From positions 53,761 to 117,760 of the forward strand of contig LGRX02033451.1 of NCBI GenBank assembly GCA_001247695.2: 64,000 bases of DNA, written 5' to 3'. Shown piece by piece: positions 42,305 to 53,879 of the stretch. A model generated the notes under the pieces. That model was not told the origin of the DNA and made no database searches. It saw only the letters and a list, made by a program, of their open reading frames with translations. The stretch is from Cymbomonas tetramitiformis. Taxonomy: Eukaryota; Chlorophyta; Pyramimonadophyceae; Pyramimonadales; Pyramimonadaceae. The number at the start of each line of letters is the position of its first letter. Within the stretch, counting starts at the first letter, position 1. A program made the translations under genes and the position numbers.

Positions 42305-44485
42305 TCAGCCACTTTGAGGCTGGTCAGCAGGGCTGAGTTCAGCGGTCGGGATGTAAGCACAGAAGAATCCCGAAGTGAATTGCAAGCTGTCTGTTCCAAA
42401 TTGAGCACCACCAAACCCAAGCGGGCAAGGTGGATCCACAGCAGAATGTAAAGTAACCGAAGACTGTAAAGACTCCAAAAACACTGAAGAACTTAAACAA
42501 GTAGACTCCCACGGCGGTTTGAGCATCGAAGAGGAACACAGAAGAACTCCACCATCTGGCGGCCAATCACGGATGCCTGCAGCACCAAGTGGTGGATCCG
42601 AAGCAAAGAGATCTCCAGTAGACCGACGGACGGTGGCTCCGGGCTCAACCAGGCCCCTGTCACCACCGCCCACGGTAACCAGAGACGCCGTAGAGCTGGC
42701 CAGCAAGGAACAACAGAGCACAGATGCCATTAGTGCACACCGGAGAAAACTCGGCGGAGTCCGCGGACGGTACACCGGAGCTGCTACTGGCGATGCTCCC
42801 CTGTCAGAGTCATGCTCAAGAGTGCCGAAGGAGCCAAAAGCCACTTGCCGCCCGCCGTCAGAGTCATTGTCAGAGCCTTGGTCGTTGTCAGAGACCTCAG
42901 AGCCAATGTCAGGAGTCTCAATCCTCATGCCAGCAAACAGCGGAGCCGGTGCAGAGTCGCCAAGCTGGAGCGACGGGACAGAGCCAGGCAAGCCGAGAGA
43001 GCCAGGGATAACCACTGGTGGGTCATGAGCCGCAGGCACACCACCAGCCACGAGTGCAGAGGGATGCCGAACCGCAGGCGGTGGCGGAATCGAGCCCCGT
43101 GCACCCGAGTGGAATGTGGCCAGACCAAACTGAGCCATGCCGTCATCGTCAGCCGCCGCATCCTGAAAGTGCCGCAGAGATGTGGGCTCAGCCGTCGCAA
43201 AAGAATGTGCCGACAGCTCGACCACCTCTGGGCGACCCTCCATCGTGCAGAGCGACTCGAAGGCATGCTCATCCCCAGCGTCATGGAACCGCTGGAAACG
43301 AACAGCCAGGCAGTCAGTCTCATAGTTCTCAACTGCACCACAATAGTGGGCAGAGTGAGGACCGCCGTTGGGGCATTCAGCATGCCAGTGCTTCAAACCA
43401 CTTTGTGCACACTCCGCATTTCTGCAGTGGGGCACGAAGGCACCGCTCTTCTTGTCAAATGAGACAGGAGGAGCGGTGCCAAGTGGCTTAACACCAGTAC
43501 GATGATGCTTAGCGGCAGAGCGGGTAAGGTGCTTGCCCGCAGGCGGTGCCCCTTCCCGCTTCTGCCGCTTTAGGTCACGAATGTCCTGCTGCATGCGCTC
43601 CAGCTGCTTCTGCAGACTGGACAACGCCGCAGCTAGGTCAGACGCGCCATCGCCGAATGACAGAGCAGAAATAGGGGTGCCAGAGACCTTCAGGCCGTGG
43701 CGGAACTGCTCCCGCACACGAGCCTGAATAGTCAAAAGAGACACGCCCTGCCGCTGGTCAGCTCGAGCCAAGGAATTAGCCAAGTCACGGTATAGAGCCG
43801 AATTGCCGAGAGCCTTGAGAAACTGCCGCTTCACCGCGTCCTCTGGCAAGTCGTGGGAACGCTGAACGTCCCGCAACAGGCCATTGAACTCACGGATGCC
43901 ACGGTCAGGATCTTCGCTGCTGGGGATGCGAACCGCCAGCAGCGACTCAAAAGAGTCAAAGGGCTCTGAGCGTTCCTGGAGCATGCGTACCACCTCAAGG
44001 GCAGCACGCTTGCCATCTCCAGGAACGTCAGACCCAGAGGCCTCAAGCCAGTCACGAGCAGGCGAGCCAGGGCGAGCCAGAAACGTCAGAGCCGAAAGCA
44101 GCAACTCGTTGCCCTCATGCCTAGCCGCAACAGTCATGTCAGTCAGGTCAAAGAGGGGAGCAAATGCCTGCGACTGGAGAAGAAACTGTGCTCGAAGCTC
44201 ATGCATGATCTGTGAAAAAATGTCGACTGCGTCGGACTCCGTACCAGCGAAGCGGTCCGATTTGTCCCCAAGAATTTTCGTGGCAACGATTTTCGCAACC
44301 TTTCTGTCAAAATTGTCGCGAGCAAGCTGTTGACATTTGTCGAGAATCTCCCTCGCAGCTGCGGTGGTCGGAGCTGGCAGCTGCGGGGTGTGTGGTGTCG
44401 CAGTGTGCTGCGCACCCACATCATCAAAAATCGTCTCTAATCTACGGACGCGAGACCGCGTCATGCTATTTGCTGTGGTAACCAT
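42305..44485 (-). CDS. GAG polyprotein of element D
   Basis: 726 residues, uninterrupted, from MVTTANSMTRSRVRRLET (family start) to PADQPQSG. In order: basic N-terminus with RRLETIFDDVGA, capsid-like helical core (FAGTESDAVDIFSQ, ARPGSPARDWLEASG, EDAVKRQFLKALG), a short coiled region (LAAALSSLQKQLERMQQDIR) and KRQKR, zinc knuckle C-x4-C-x6-H-x4-C at about residues 353-371, acidic Ser-rich region, hydrophobic helix RCALMASVLCCSLLASSTAS at about 578-600, then a ~125-residue tail. No protease or pol domain. Likely to form particles for its own RNA and depend on an autonomous partner (inference). Confidence 0.9.
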   Translation of the reverse strand: MVTTANSMTRSRVRRLETIFDDVGAQHTATPHTPQLPAPTTAAAREILDKCQQLARDNFDRKVAKIVATKILGDKSDRFAGTESDAVDIFSQIMHELRAQFLLQSQAFAPLFDLTDMTVAARHEGNELLLSALTFLARPGSPARDWLEASGSDVPGDGKRAALEVVRMLQERSEPFDSFESLLAVRIPSSEDPDRGIREFNGLLRDVQRSHDLPEDAVKRQFLKALGNSALYRDLANSLARADQRQGVSLLTIQARVREQFRHGLKVSGTPISALSFGDGASDLAAALSSLQKQLERMQQDIRDLKRQKREGAPPAGKHLTRSAAKHHRTGVKPLGTAPPVSFDKKSGAFVPHCRNAECAQSGLKHWHAECPNGGPHSAHYCGAVENYETDCLAVRFQRFHDAGDEHAFESLCTMEGRPEVVELSAHSFATAEPTSLRHFQDAAADDDGMAQFGLATFHSGARGSIPPPPAVRHPSALVAGGVPAAHDPPVVIPGSLGLPGSVPSLQLGDSAPAPLFAGMRIETPDIGSEVSDNDQGSDNDSDGGRQVAFGSFGTLEHDSDRGASPVAAPVYRPRTPPSFLRCALMASVLCCSLLASSTASLVTVGGGDRGLVEPGATVRRSTGDLFASDPPLGAAGIRDWPPDGGVLLCSSSMLKPPWESTCLSSSVFLESLQSSVTLHSAVDPPCPLGFGGAQFGTDSLQFTSGFFCAYIPTAELSPADQPQSG

Positions 44486-44903
44486 GATAGAGAGACAGGG
44501 GAGAGGTCGAGCTAAGCAGGGCGATGGTGTAAGAACTGTCACAGCGGCCAGATACTTCGTAGAAGTCTCAGCAGAACAGACTGAAAATTACAGGTCGTAA
44601 GCGGAAGATTGAGAGCGGCCAAAATTCACAACGTGTGGAGCGTCCTCGCCAGGGCCAGTGGCGCACGATGCAGATCAACTCTCGCTGCGACGATACTGCC
44701 GTAAAATAAAAACAATCCGCCACAAACTGATCTCCTGCGCAGCGAAGGCGAACACAACGCGTGCCGCCATCACTGCCTTGCAAAAGGCCATACCGCGAGA
44801 ATGATACACCACCGCCCAAGTGGGCGCTCAACCCCTCCTACGTCCTACTTAGCCGAACATGGCAACAGCAAGGCGCTGCGCCATCATCAGAATCACCGGA
44901 AAG

Positions 44904-44921
44904 CCGGTGCGGGCCATAACC
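44904..44921 (-). promoter_or_regulatory. Primer-binding site of element D
   Basis: Element sense GGTTATGGCCCGCACCGG next to the 5' LTR. GGTTATGG and CCC match the complement of the initiator tRNA-Met anticodon arm. Confidence 0.65.
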
Positions 44922-45163
44922 TGCGAGAAAGACAGATCCGCTGTCCGGCTAAGCTCGCTGAGCATCAAACTGATAATCACATAAACAGTGTCTGGCCGAG
45001 GCTTTATGCTCTCGGAAACCCAGACAGTGAAGCAAGACTGTACTACTGTACTGTACTACTGTACAGTACAGTGCTAGGATGTCACGGACACGATACGGAA
45101 GCAGGGTCAGGCTAGGGGCTAGTCAGAGCCCATAATAACTAAGCCTAAACCCGAAGTCCAGCA
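44922..45163 (-). repeat. 5' LTR of element D
   Basis: 242 bp, TGCTGGACTTCGGG...TTTCTCGCA in element sense, bounded by GGGCT. Confidence 0.92.
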
Positions 45164-45345
45164 GGGCTGTTCCCAGTCAAGAGTTGCAAATCTGAAATCG
45201 GTCCGTGATCGGACCCCTCTGCACATACAGCTACGGTCAATCTCACTGTGCAGGAGCGGCATGATTAACTTCCTAGCCACTAGTTGGCGGTGGCACTGTT
45301 TGGCTACTGCCCCGCAGTCCTTGTGGTAGGACTAAATCGACGATT

Positions 45346-46359
45346 TGGTCCTACCACAAGGACCATTGTCCCGATAATTTAATTGGCCACCTCCCGTGAT
45401 TTGTGGTGTCTAACCAATGAAAGGTGGTATATATAGGTCCTATATTAATTTATTTGAACGCTGGTTTGGCCTATATCCATCCCATATATCCATGACGAAC
45501 GCATTTCAAACCTCTACACTCAAATTTTTCAAAACGGATTTTTTGGAACATTCAAAATGTGGCAAATTAGTGACTCATCTTCAATATTTTTTTACCAATC
45601 ATATATCAACACCACACCTGCGCGGGTACCATCAAATTGAACCTATACATATGTCCCAATCATATTTGGGCGGTAGGCCCGGTTGGAATGCATATATTGG
45701 CTCGTTGGCTCGTTGGCTTCCCCTCTAATATATTGGCTCGTTGGTTTCCCCCCTAAAATAGTGGTCACGCGAGCTGACCAGCCAGCCATCATAATTGCTT
45801 GCTAGAGGGCATATATCGCAAGGTTGGTGTGTGCGGCACATTAAATCTTCAAGTATATATGTATTGCGAATTTCTGAAAGTCTAGCATCATCCAAATATC
45901 TTATTTTTCGACTGGCGTGTACATTTTAGAATGGATGAATGCCAATTTCTAAAGTCCGAAATTCACTAAATTCGGAATTTGCATTGTGTTGAACATGCGC
46001 CATGCTGAAATAGAGCGGAAATGATGATGAGGGTGCGAAGTAACCGATTCACTTATCTTATTTGGTCATAAACTCAAGATGTATAACCATGAGCATCACC
46101 GTGAGCCCCGCATGTGACTCCTAATACTCAAAATACGGTGGTCCTCGTGGTAGGACCACCATTTTCTTCAAGCTTTTGGTGAAATTACACCCCTAAAGCG
46201 TGTCGTTCAACCACACACCTAAAGTCTCATGGGAGCCGCCGCTATAAGAAATAAAATTCATTTAACTCATAAATATCATGTGCAAATGTTACCTGTGCCT
46301 CAAATAGTCGATTTAGTGATCGAAACCGCAATTGCCCATTGGTCCTTGTGGTAGGACCA
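45346..46359. mobile_element. ~1-kb TIR (MITE-like) element inside E
   Basis: Ends are perfect 20-bp inverted repeats TGGTCCTACCACAAGGACCA. Interior is AT-rich with one 103-codon frame at 45417-45728 and no recognised transposase. A further inverted copy of the end motif lies just outside (45317-45334) and a diverged one at 46143-46160, so the boundaries are provisional. No clear target duplication was found. Confidence 0.5.
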
Positions 46360-48685
46360 TGAATTTGGGTAGTAGCCATGTTGCGCCAGCCCGCAGCACA
46401 GTCATGGTGCCGTGAATTGAAGATGTCGATGCCGTGATTGAATCACTCGTAGAGCCACAGAAGAAATCCGAAAGGTCTCGATCGTCGTGCGAGGGTTCTT
46501 CCCCCTCCTCCTCGTCTGCAGTCGGGCCCGGTGAGTAGTCCGGTGACGGTGGGGCATCCCAGTACAGCGGTGGAGGGGGCGGGTGTACCGGGATATAAAG
46601 CCCGATCGGTGCATTGCGAAGCCCCTGCCGGGCACGGTGCCGGCCGTGCCGGCGCGGTGGAATAGCAGCCGGCGCCGCAGAAGTGAATGCAGGCCCGCTG
46701 GCGGTTGCCTCAGCAGCACCACCGACCTCCAGGCCGGTGTGGTCCGGTGCACATGCCTCGCCAAGAGTGGCAGCTGAGAGTGGCGCCGCGGTGGCGCAAA
46801 CACAGAAGAATGCACACACCATCACCGCAATTGCCGAAGAGCGGCCAAACCTCCAAGGCGGTGCACCGCATCCCTGACGAGATGTTGGAGGCTGCGGGAT
46901 CGCATCCTCACCGTCAATAGGGTCATGCCCAGCTGCAGACCCGTCCGCGTCGCCGTCGCAAGATTCGACCTCCGACTCGGCGTGCATGTACCGCATCGCC
47001 AAGTCCTTGCCCTCAGCCGTGATCGAGAGTCCCCCCATCCGCGCGATCCGGTCCGCAAAGCAGAGGTCGGGCTCGTGCGCGTGCATGGGGTCCACCGGCA
47101 TCATGTCACCGACGTCGGACGCCTCCGACTCGTCCGGGTAAACATGCGTGATTGCCGCCGGCGGAGGAGCCGGCGGTGAGTCCACCCGGACATGCGTGCA
47201 TGCGGCAGCCGAGATCCCGCTCTCGACACCACCCACCGTGAAGCCCCCCATGTGGGTGGCAGGCTGGCGGTAGGGCAGGAAGTCATGCAACGCACCACCA
47301 TCTTCCCGCTCCGGCTCGAGCCCGAAGGCACACGCCGAAACGCCGTCGATCATCTCCGGCTTGGGATGCCCCCCGCCAGAAGGCAGAGCGCATCGAACCG
47401 CTCGCCGTCGTGCTCGTCCATGGCCGTCTGAAACTGCTCCGCCAGTAAGTCGTTCTCGATGTCACCGAGGGAGAAGCTGTGGAAGCTTCCCCCAGCGCCG
47501 TGCTTGCCGCCATGCGGGCAGTCGCGGTGCCAGTGCCGCGCCTCGTCCTTCTTGCACGTCGAATTCTGGCAGAACGGAATGAAGTCGCCGCTGCCTTTGT
47601 GAAAGGCAACGCGCTTCCTCCCCTGCGATTGCGACCAGTTCCCCCCCGTCGGGAGGTCACCTGCCGCAAAACGAACACCGGAGCCGCCTCCCCCGTTGCC
47701 GATCTTGTGCTTGTCCGCTCGCGGGGTAAATCCCCGCCCGTTGACCTTGTCCGTGATGACCTTCAGCTGCCGCTTCACGTCGAGGATGATGGCCGTGAGG
47801 TCGGACAGCTGCGAGGTGTCACCGTCAGCGGTCACGGCCGCCGCAGACAGGGTGAACGCGGCGGTGTGCGTACCGGCTGTGACGTGTCGGGCGTAGCACT
47901 CGAGAACCCACTGCTGCATGGTGAGGAGGTCCACGGCCGCCCGCTGCTGGTGCGTGAAGAGCCTCGACACCACCGGCGCGTAGAACCCTGGATCCAGCGC
48001 CGCGAGGACAAGCTCCTTCACCTCGTCATCGTCGAGGGTGTTGCGCCTCTTGGCGGACCGCAAGGCCGCGTTGAAATCCGTGATGGACTCGGACGGGTCG
48101 GTGTAGACCTTGAAACGGACGCCAAGGAGGTCCGATGTCCCTTGAAAGGGTGCACCGGAGTCCAGCAGTCGACGCGCGAGCTCCAGAAGGGCTCGCTTGC
48201 CGTCCAGCGGGTGCAATGTTGCAGAGGCCTCGAGCCAGTCACCCGCCGGAGAGGCGGGACACACGATGAGCTCGAGCGTTGAAAAAAGAAGTTTGTTGGC
48301 CTCGGGACGGACGGCCAACCAGGAGTCCTCCAAGATAGTCGAAAAGAGGTGCAAATAAGGCGTCCTCCGCCTCGAATGCCTCCTGGAGAGCAGGCACCAG
48401 CTTGGAGAGAAGCACCTGCGCATTGGACTCCGTTCCCGTGAATCGGTCATGCTTCTCACGGAAACATTTTCGGATCACGTGCTTCGCCACGCTCTCGTCG
48501 AAGCGCTCACGTGTGAGCGAGCGAACACCCGCCAAGAAAACAGCCTGGGCGGAGTTCGCAGCCGGAACACCAGTAGGTGCCGGCGTAGCCGGCGTGACGG
48601 AGTTACGGGCAGCAGCGGAGTCGAAAATTGTAGCTAAGGAGCGTCGGCGAAACGCCATACTCGAGGTCAATCTAGTCGCAACCAT
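46313..48685 (-). pseudogene. GAG gene of element E, frameshifted
   Basis: Starts at ATG 48685 (MVATRLTSSMAFRRRSLATIF). The frame shifts near 48340, inside the conserved capsid block before LEDSWLAVRPEANKLLF, and again near 47370 at a G6 run. Pieces preserve SPAGDWLEASA, a zinc knuckle C-x4-C-x6-H-x4-C (FCQNSTC...HWHRDC), an acidic region, and the hydrophobic helix SSAIAVMVCAFFCVCATAAP near 46790-46850. The 3' end runs into the TIR element, so the true C-terminus is lost. Non-functional. Confidence 0.85.
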
Positions 48686-49071
48686 GGCGTAGAAGACTGT
48701 AGAGATGATGAAGCGAGGGAAAGTGGGGCGAGGTGCGGAAGGAGGGGCGGAAGGAGGGGCGGCCAAGAGTCGAAATGCGGTTGTCGAGGAATTAAGAGAA
48801 AGCTGCGGCGCACAAAGTTCTCCAAACGTGCATGTGGATCGAATAACGCGGCCAAGGAATGTGGTGTCGGATCCGATCAAAAATCCCAACGTGTACCAAC
48901 GCGTAGTAAGGAAAAATAAGCGGCCACGTGCACGAGTTTCCCGCAAATCCAATCAACCAGTCATCAAACTAGGCCATACCGCTCCGTCGCGCCTCTAGAG
49001 GAGCCCCTCACTCCATCTCAATCGTCGTTGTTTAGCCAGACATGGCCAAACTTCGCAGTGTCTAAATAAAG

Positions 49072-49089
49072 AGTGCGTGGGGCCAAACC
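49072..49089 (-). promoter_or_regulatory. Primer-binding site of element E
   Basis: Element sense GGTTTGGCCCCACGCACT next to the 5' LTR. Resembles the GGTTATGGGCCC sites of the family with a gap. Confidence 0.5.
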
Positions 49090-49271
49090 TGTTGGATATA
49101 CCCCTAGGACCCGGGATATATTCACTCAGTGATAGGTTTTCGCAGAATGTAATAAAGTTGATAAGTTAACCCGATATAACGGGCATAAACAGTTAGGGTT
49201 CAGGTTCGGGTGACAGTCATACACACTACTATAGGAAGAGTCACAAAGTAAGCGGTGTGACCATTCCAACA
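49090..49271 (-). repeat. 5' LTR of element E
   Basis: 182 bp, TGTTGGAATGG...TATCCAACA in element sense, bounded by TATTT. Confidence 0.92.
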
Positions 49272-49458
49272 TATTTGGCATATTCTCAACGTACACATAA
49301 GTCTGTAATAATCCAGGCATGTTCCAGCATAACACACGATCGTAGAGCTACAAAATTTTTGAAATTCTGATATTCTAGAAACACGTGCCAGGCTCTCACG
49401 TACAAGCCCAAATTTCTAACATCCCCCATCTGTAGCTGCTGCCTGCAGTAGCACAGAC

Positions 49459-50040
49459 CTAAATATGGGCTTGTTCGGCATACTGAGTCGTGTCACCATC
49501 TGCCATGAACTTGCCCAAACTGAAGGTGAACATACCAATACCATCGCCTTCACCACCTTGTAACATTTTGGCTCTCACCAGAGGATTCTTAAATACCAAG
49601 AGCCACATACACCTGCGGCCAAGAGGCCCATGCTCCAAGTGTCCAATCACGTGTAAGCGTCCAGCCTGACTCAGTCCCCTGAAGTAAGCTGCTCTGCTCC
49701 CTGTCATGTCTGTCAAATAATACGACGGAACATGCACACATGCTACCAAACGGCTGGCCATAACTGCCAGCGGAAACGCGATATCCAACGCGGCAAACCA
49801 AGGAGACGTAATTACTGCGTCACAGACACCATACTTCTCCTTCCATACACGATAGTTGCCAGGCTGAAGTGCATCACGCGCCTCAGACCAACCCAATTGA
49901 GGGTTCCAGTCATTGTTCATAAACCTCAAATGCGACCACTGTTCCATCATCACCTCGCTGATGACCCCAGTACCCGCCCATGGGTCCCATACGCCATCAA
50001 TGGACTTCCAGTGCACCTCTGTCGCCAAGCGTCTCACCTC
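49459..50040 (-). CDS. Methyltransferase-like domain of the Gypsy element
   Basis: About 190 residues at the 3' end of pol. Counting from a GTG at 50037, VWDPWAGTG (about residues 16-24) resembles SAM-binding motif I (DPFxGxG) and DAVITSPWFAALD (73-85) resembles the catalytic motif IV (S/D/N-P-P-Y/F/W) of DNA amino-methyltransferases; the second Pro is Trp here. Later LGRRCMWLLVFKNP fits the final strands of the fold. It continues in the same frame from the linker upstream but is separated from it by one TAA at 50043-50041. No initiating ATG is evident, so it is probably a domain of the polyprotein. The enzymatic role is inference. Confidence 0.6.
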   Translation of the reverse strand, partial: EVRRLATEVHWKSIDGVWDPWAGTGVISEVMMEQWSHLRFMNNDWNPQLGWSEARDALQPGNYRVWKEKYGVCDAVITSPWFAALDIAFPLAVMASRLVACVHVPSYYLTDMTGSRAAYFRGLSQAGRLHVIGHLEHGPLGRRCMWLLVFKNPLVRAKMLQGGEGDGIGMFTFSLGKFMADGDTTQYAEQAHI

Positions 50041-51860
<1,820 letters not shown>

Positions 51861-52000
51861 GAATAGAAATTCTGTCCATTTCTGGGGAATAGATTATGTG
51901 TCACACGCACATGCGTCTACTATCACCATTGGGAGTGAGATCGTGAGTTTAGGCTTGGTGACAACACGCGAGACAACACTAAGTATTTTCAGACGTGTTC

Positions 52001-52055
52001 CCAAAGTGACCAAAAACCGTTCGATTGGCAATCGAACGGTTTTTGGTCACTTTGG
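52001..52055. repeat. Perfect 27-bp inverted repeat, 1-nt loop
   Basis: Left arm 52001-52027, right arm 52029-52055, arms CCAAAGTGACC...CGATTG. It can fold as a long perfect hairpin; no TSD or gene is tied to it. Confidence 0.9.
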
Positions 52056-52063
52056 TCTCTGGA

Positions 52064-52105
52064 ATTCACGGCCGTGAATATTAAATTCACGGCCGTGAAT
52101 ATTAA
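52064..52105. repeat. Two copies of a palindromic 21-mer
   Basis: ATTCACGGCCGTGAAT (16-bp palindrome) plus ATTAA, repeated directly twice. Confidence 0.85.
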
Positions 52106-52264
52106 ATTAAGGCTTCACTGCACGTCTACCCCACACTGTTTGCGAGTAAATTAGATTAGGAAAACATTTCTACAACGTTCGCAACGCACATAGATATATC
52201 ATTTAGACTCCTAGGAGGTTTTTGAGCTCTTGATTGAGCCGATCCGTGGCCGCATCAGCTCAGT

Positions 52265-53215
52265 TTGCAGTTCGTGTACGATTGTCAAACCCAGCTTTTC
52301 TACAGACAAGAATCAAAAAAAAAACAAAAAAAAATGTCGCCAGCTTTGACAATCGTATTCGATTGTCAAACCCAGCTTTTCTACAGACTCAAGAATTAGA
52401 GTTAAAAAAACGTCGCCAGCTTTGACAATCGTATACGATTGTCAAAGCTGAGTGCGAGCCTGCCGTAGTCGCAAGCTTTGACAATCGTATACGATTGTCA
52501 AAGCTGAGTGCGAGCCTGCCGTATTCGCAAGCTTTGACAATCGTATACGATTGTCAAAGCTGAGTGCGAGCCTGCCGTAGTCGCAAGCTTTGACAATCGT
52601 ATACGATTGTCAAAGCTGAGTCCGAGCCTGCCGTAGTCGCAAGCTTTGACAATCGTATACGATTGTCAAAGCTGAGTCCGAGCCTGCCGTAGTCGCAAGC
52701 TTTGACAATGGTATCGTATACGATTGTCAAAGCTGAGTCCGAGCCTGCCGTAGTCGCAAGCTTTGACAATCGTATACGATTGTCAAAGCTGAGTCCGCGC
52801 GAGCCTGCCGTAGTCGCAAGCTTTGACCGGTCCCCTGACTCACGCGTGACAATCGTATACGATTGTGAAGCTTGGGCACTAGGTCCGGCCCCCTGACTCA
52901 CGCGTGACAATCGTATACGATTGTGAAGCTTGGGCACTAGGTCCGGCCCCCCTGACTCACGCGTGACAATCGTATACGATTGTGAAGCTTGGGCGCTAGG
53001 TCCGGCCCCCTGACTCACGCGTGACAATCGTATGATACGATTGTCAAAGCTGAGTCCGAGCCTGCCGTAGTCGCAAGCTTTGACAATCGTATACGATTGT
53101 CAAAGCTGTGTCCGAGCCTGAGGCCGTAGTAGTCGCCAGCTTTGACAATCGTATACGATTGTTAAAAGCTAGTCCGAACCTGCGGTCGTGGTCAGTTTTG
53201 ACAAACGTGCACGAT
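52265..53215. repeat. 56-bp satellite with 32-bp palindrome
   Basis: Roughly 15 units. The main unit is 56 bp: a perfect 32-bp palindrome centred on ATCGTATACGAT and flanked by TTGAC/GTCAA and AGCTT/AAGCT, plus a spacer GAGCCTGCCGTAGTCGC. At 52845-53030 three units use another spacer (CTAGGTCCGGCCCCCTGACTC). Early units (52265-52440) have CCCAGCTTTTCTACAGAC spacers. Confidence 0.9.
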
Positions 53216-53405
53216 TCTCAAAACTGTGTCCGAGCCTGGCGTAGTCGCTGCCTTGTTTATTCGCACGAGATATCGCAGGATTCGCAGGAAAATCGATGTT
53301 ACGCCAAAACTTGTCAGGCCAGTTCAAAGCCAATTTATAGCCTCTACCGGGCTTTGATGCGCATTCACTCCGACATTGATGCAGTTGTCGTGGAGTTTCC
53401 TTGTA
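53216..53405. other. Diverged satellite edge, no gene
   Basis: Non-coding junction between the satellite and the DNA transposon. A fading palindrome unit ends near 53225. Confidence 0.5.
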
Positions 53406-53879
53406 CAGTAATACCTCACATTTAAGGAAATGCTGGTTAAGGAAACAGCCAGCTTTTCGGGGGGGTGGGGGGTCGGAAAAATGCGAAAAAAGCTGGGCTG
53501 GAAAAAAACATTAAGAAAATGTACCCAAATAAGGAAATGAAGGCTGCCGAATCATTTCGTTAACGGAAATCGGAATGTCATATTAAGGAAACGAAGGCTA
53601 GCTGAACATCAGAAAATTCCATTATTATTAAGGAAATTGTAGCTGAATCTAAGGAAATTATAGTCGATATTTCATGAAATTCTGGAAATTTTCAATGGCA
53701 AATAAAGGCTTTTTCTGCACCGCGTTTATTATTAAGGATTATTGGTTAATGCACGATAGCTACAGTCCTATGTTGCATGATACGCCCCCCCCGCGGGGCG
53801 CAAATTACGCGTAAATTACGTATTTCGGGCCTTGTGAGTTTTACGCGTAACACGTAACACGCCATAGGAATCTCACCCA

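Larger units (their letters stand above)
41865..45163 (-). mobile_element. Element D: intact GAG-only LTR retrotransposon
   Basis: LTRs 41865-42119 (255 bp) and 44922-45163 (242 bp); the 13-bp difference lies in the CTGTACTACTGTA repeat tract. Target duplication GGGCT at 41860-41864 and 45164-45168, inside E. One uninterrupted GAG frame on the minus strand. Closest relative of B in the window. Confidence 0.93.
41573..49271 (-). mobile_element. Element E: GAG-only LTR retrotransposon carrying D
   Basis: LTRs 41573-41754 and 49090-49271 (182 bp each, three differences by eye). Target duplication TATTT at 41568-41572 and 49272-49276. The unoccupied sister site (ATGTATATATCTGGCATATT) is at 20276-20295. 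Its GAG gene has frameshifts, and its 3' part holds element D and a TIR element, so it is a dead copy. Confidence 0.92.
41499..49421 (-). repeat. F-type LTR, right copy, split by element E
   Basis: Halves 41499-41572 and 49272-49421. In minus sense it begins TGTTAGAAATTTGGGC and is directly preceded by the purine tract GATGGGGGA (49422-49430), so it is the 3' LTR of the Gypsy-type remnant at 49422-51860. Confidence 0.82.
51861..52264. other. Hairpin-rich intergenic DNA
   Basis: No gene. Contains the 55-bp hairpin at 52001-52055 and a two-copy palindromic 21-mer at 52064-52105. Confidence 0.6.

Noticed and set aside
42519..43491. Several 95-216-codon plus-strand frames
   Set aside because: Antisense of the GAG of element D; the same shadows appear opposite element B.
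52265..53215. CRISPR array
   Set aside because: Eukaryotic context, repeat and spacer both repeated, long palindrome and no unique spacers or cas genes.
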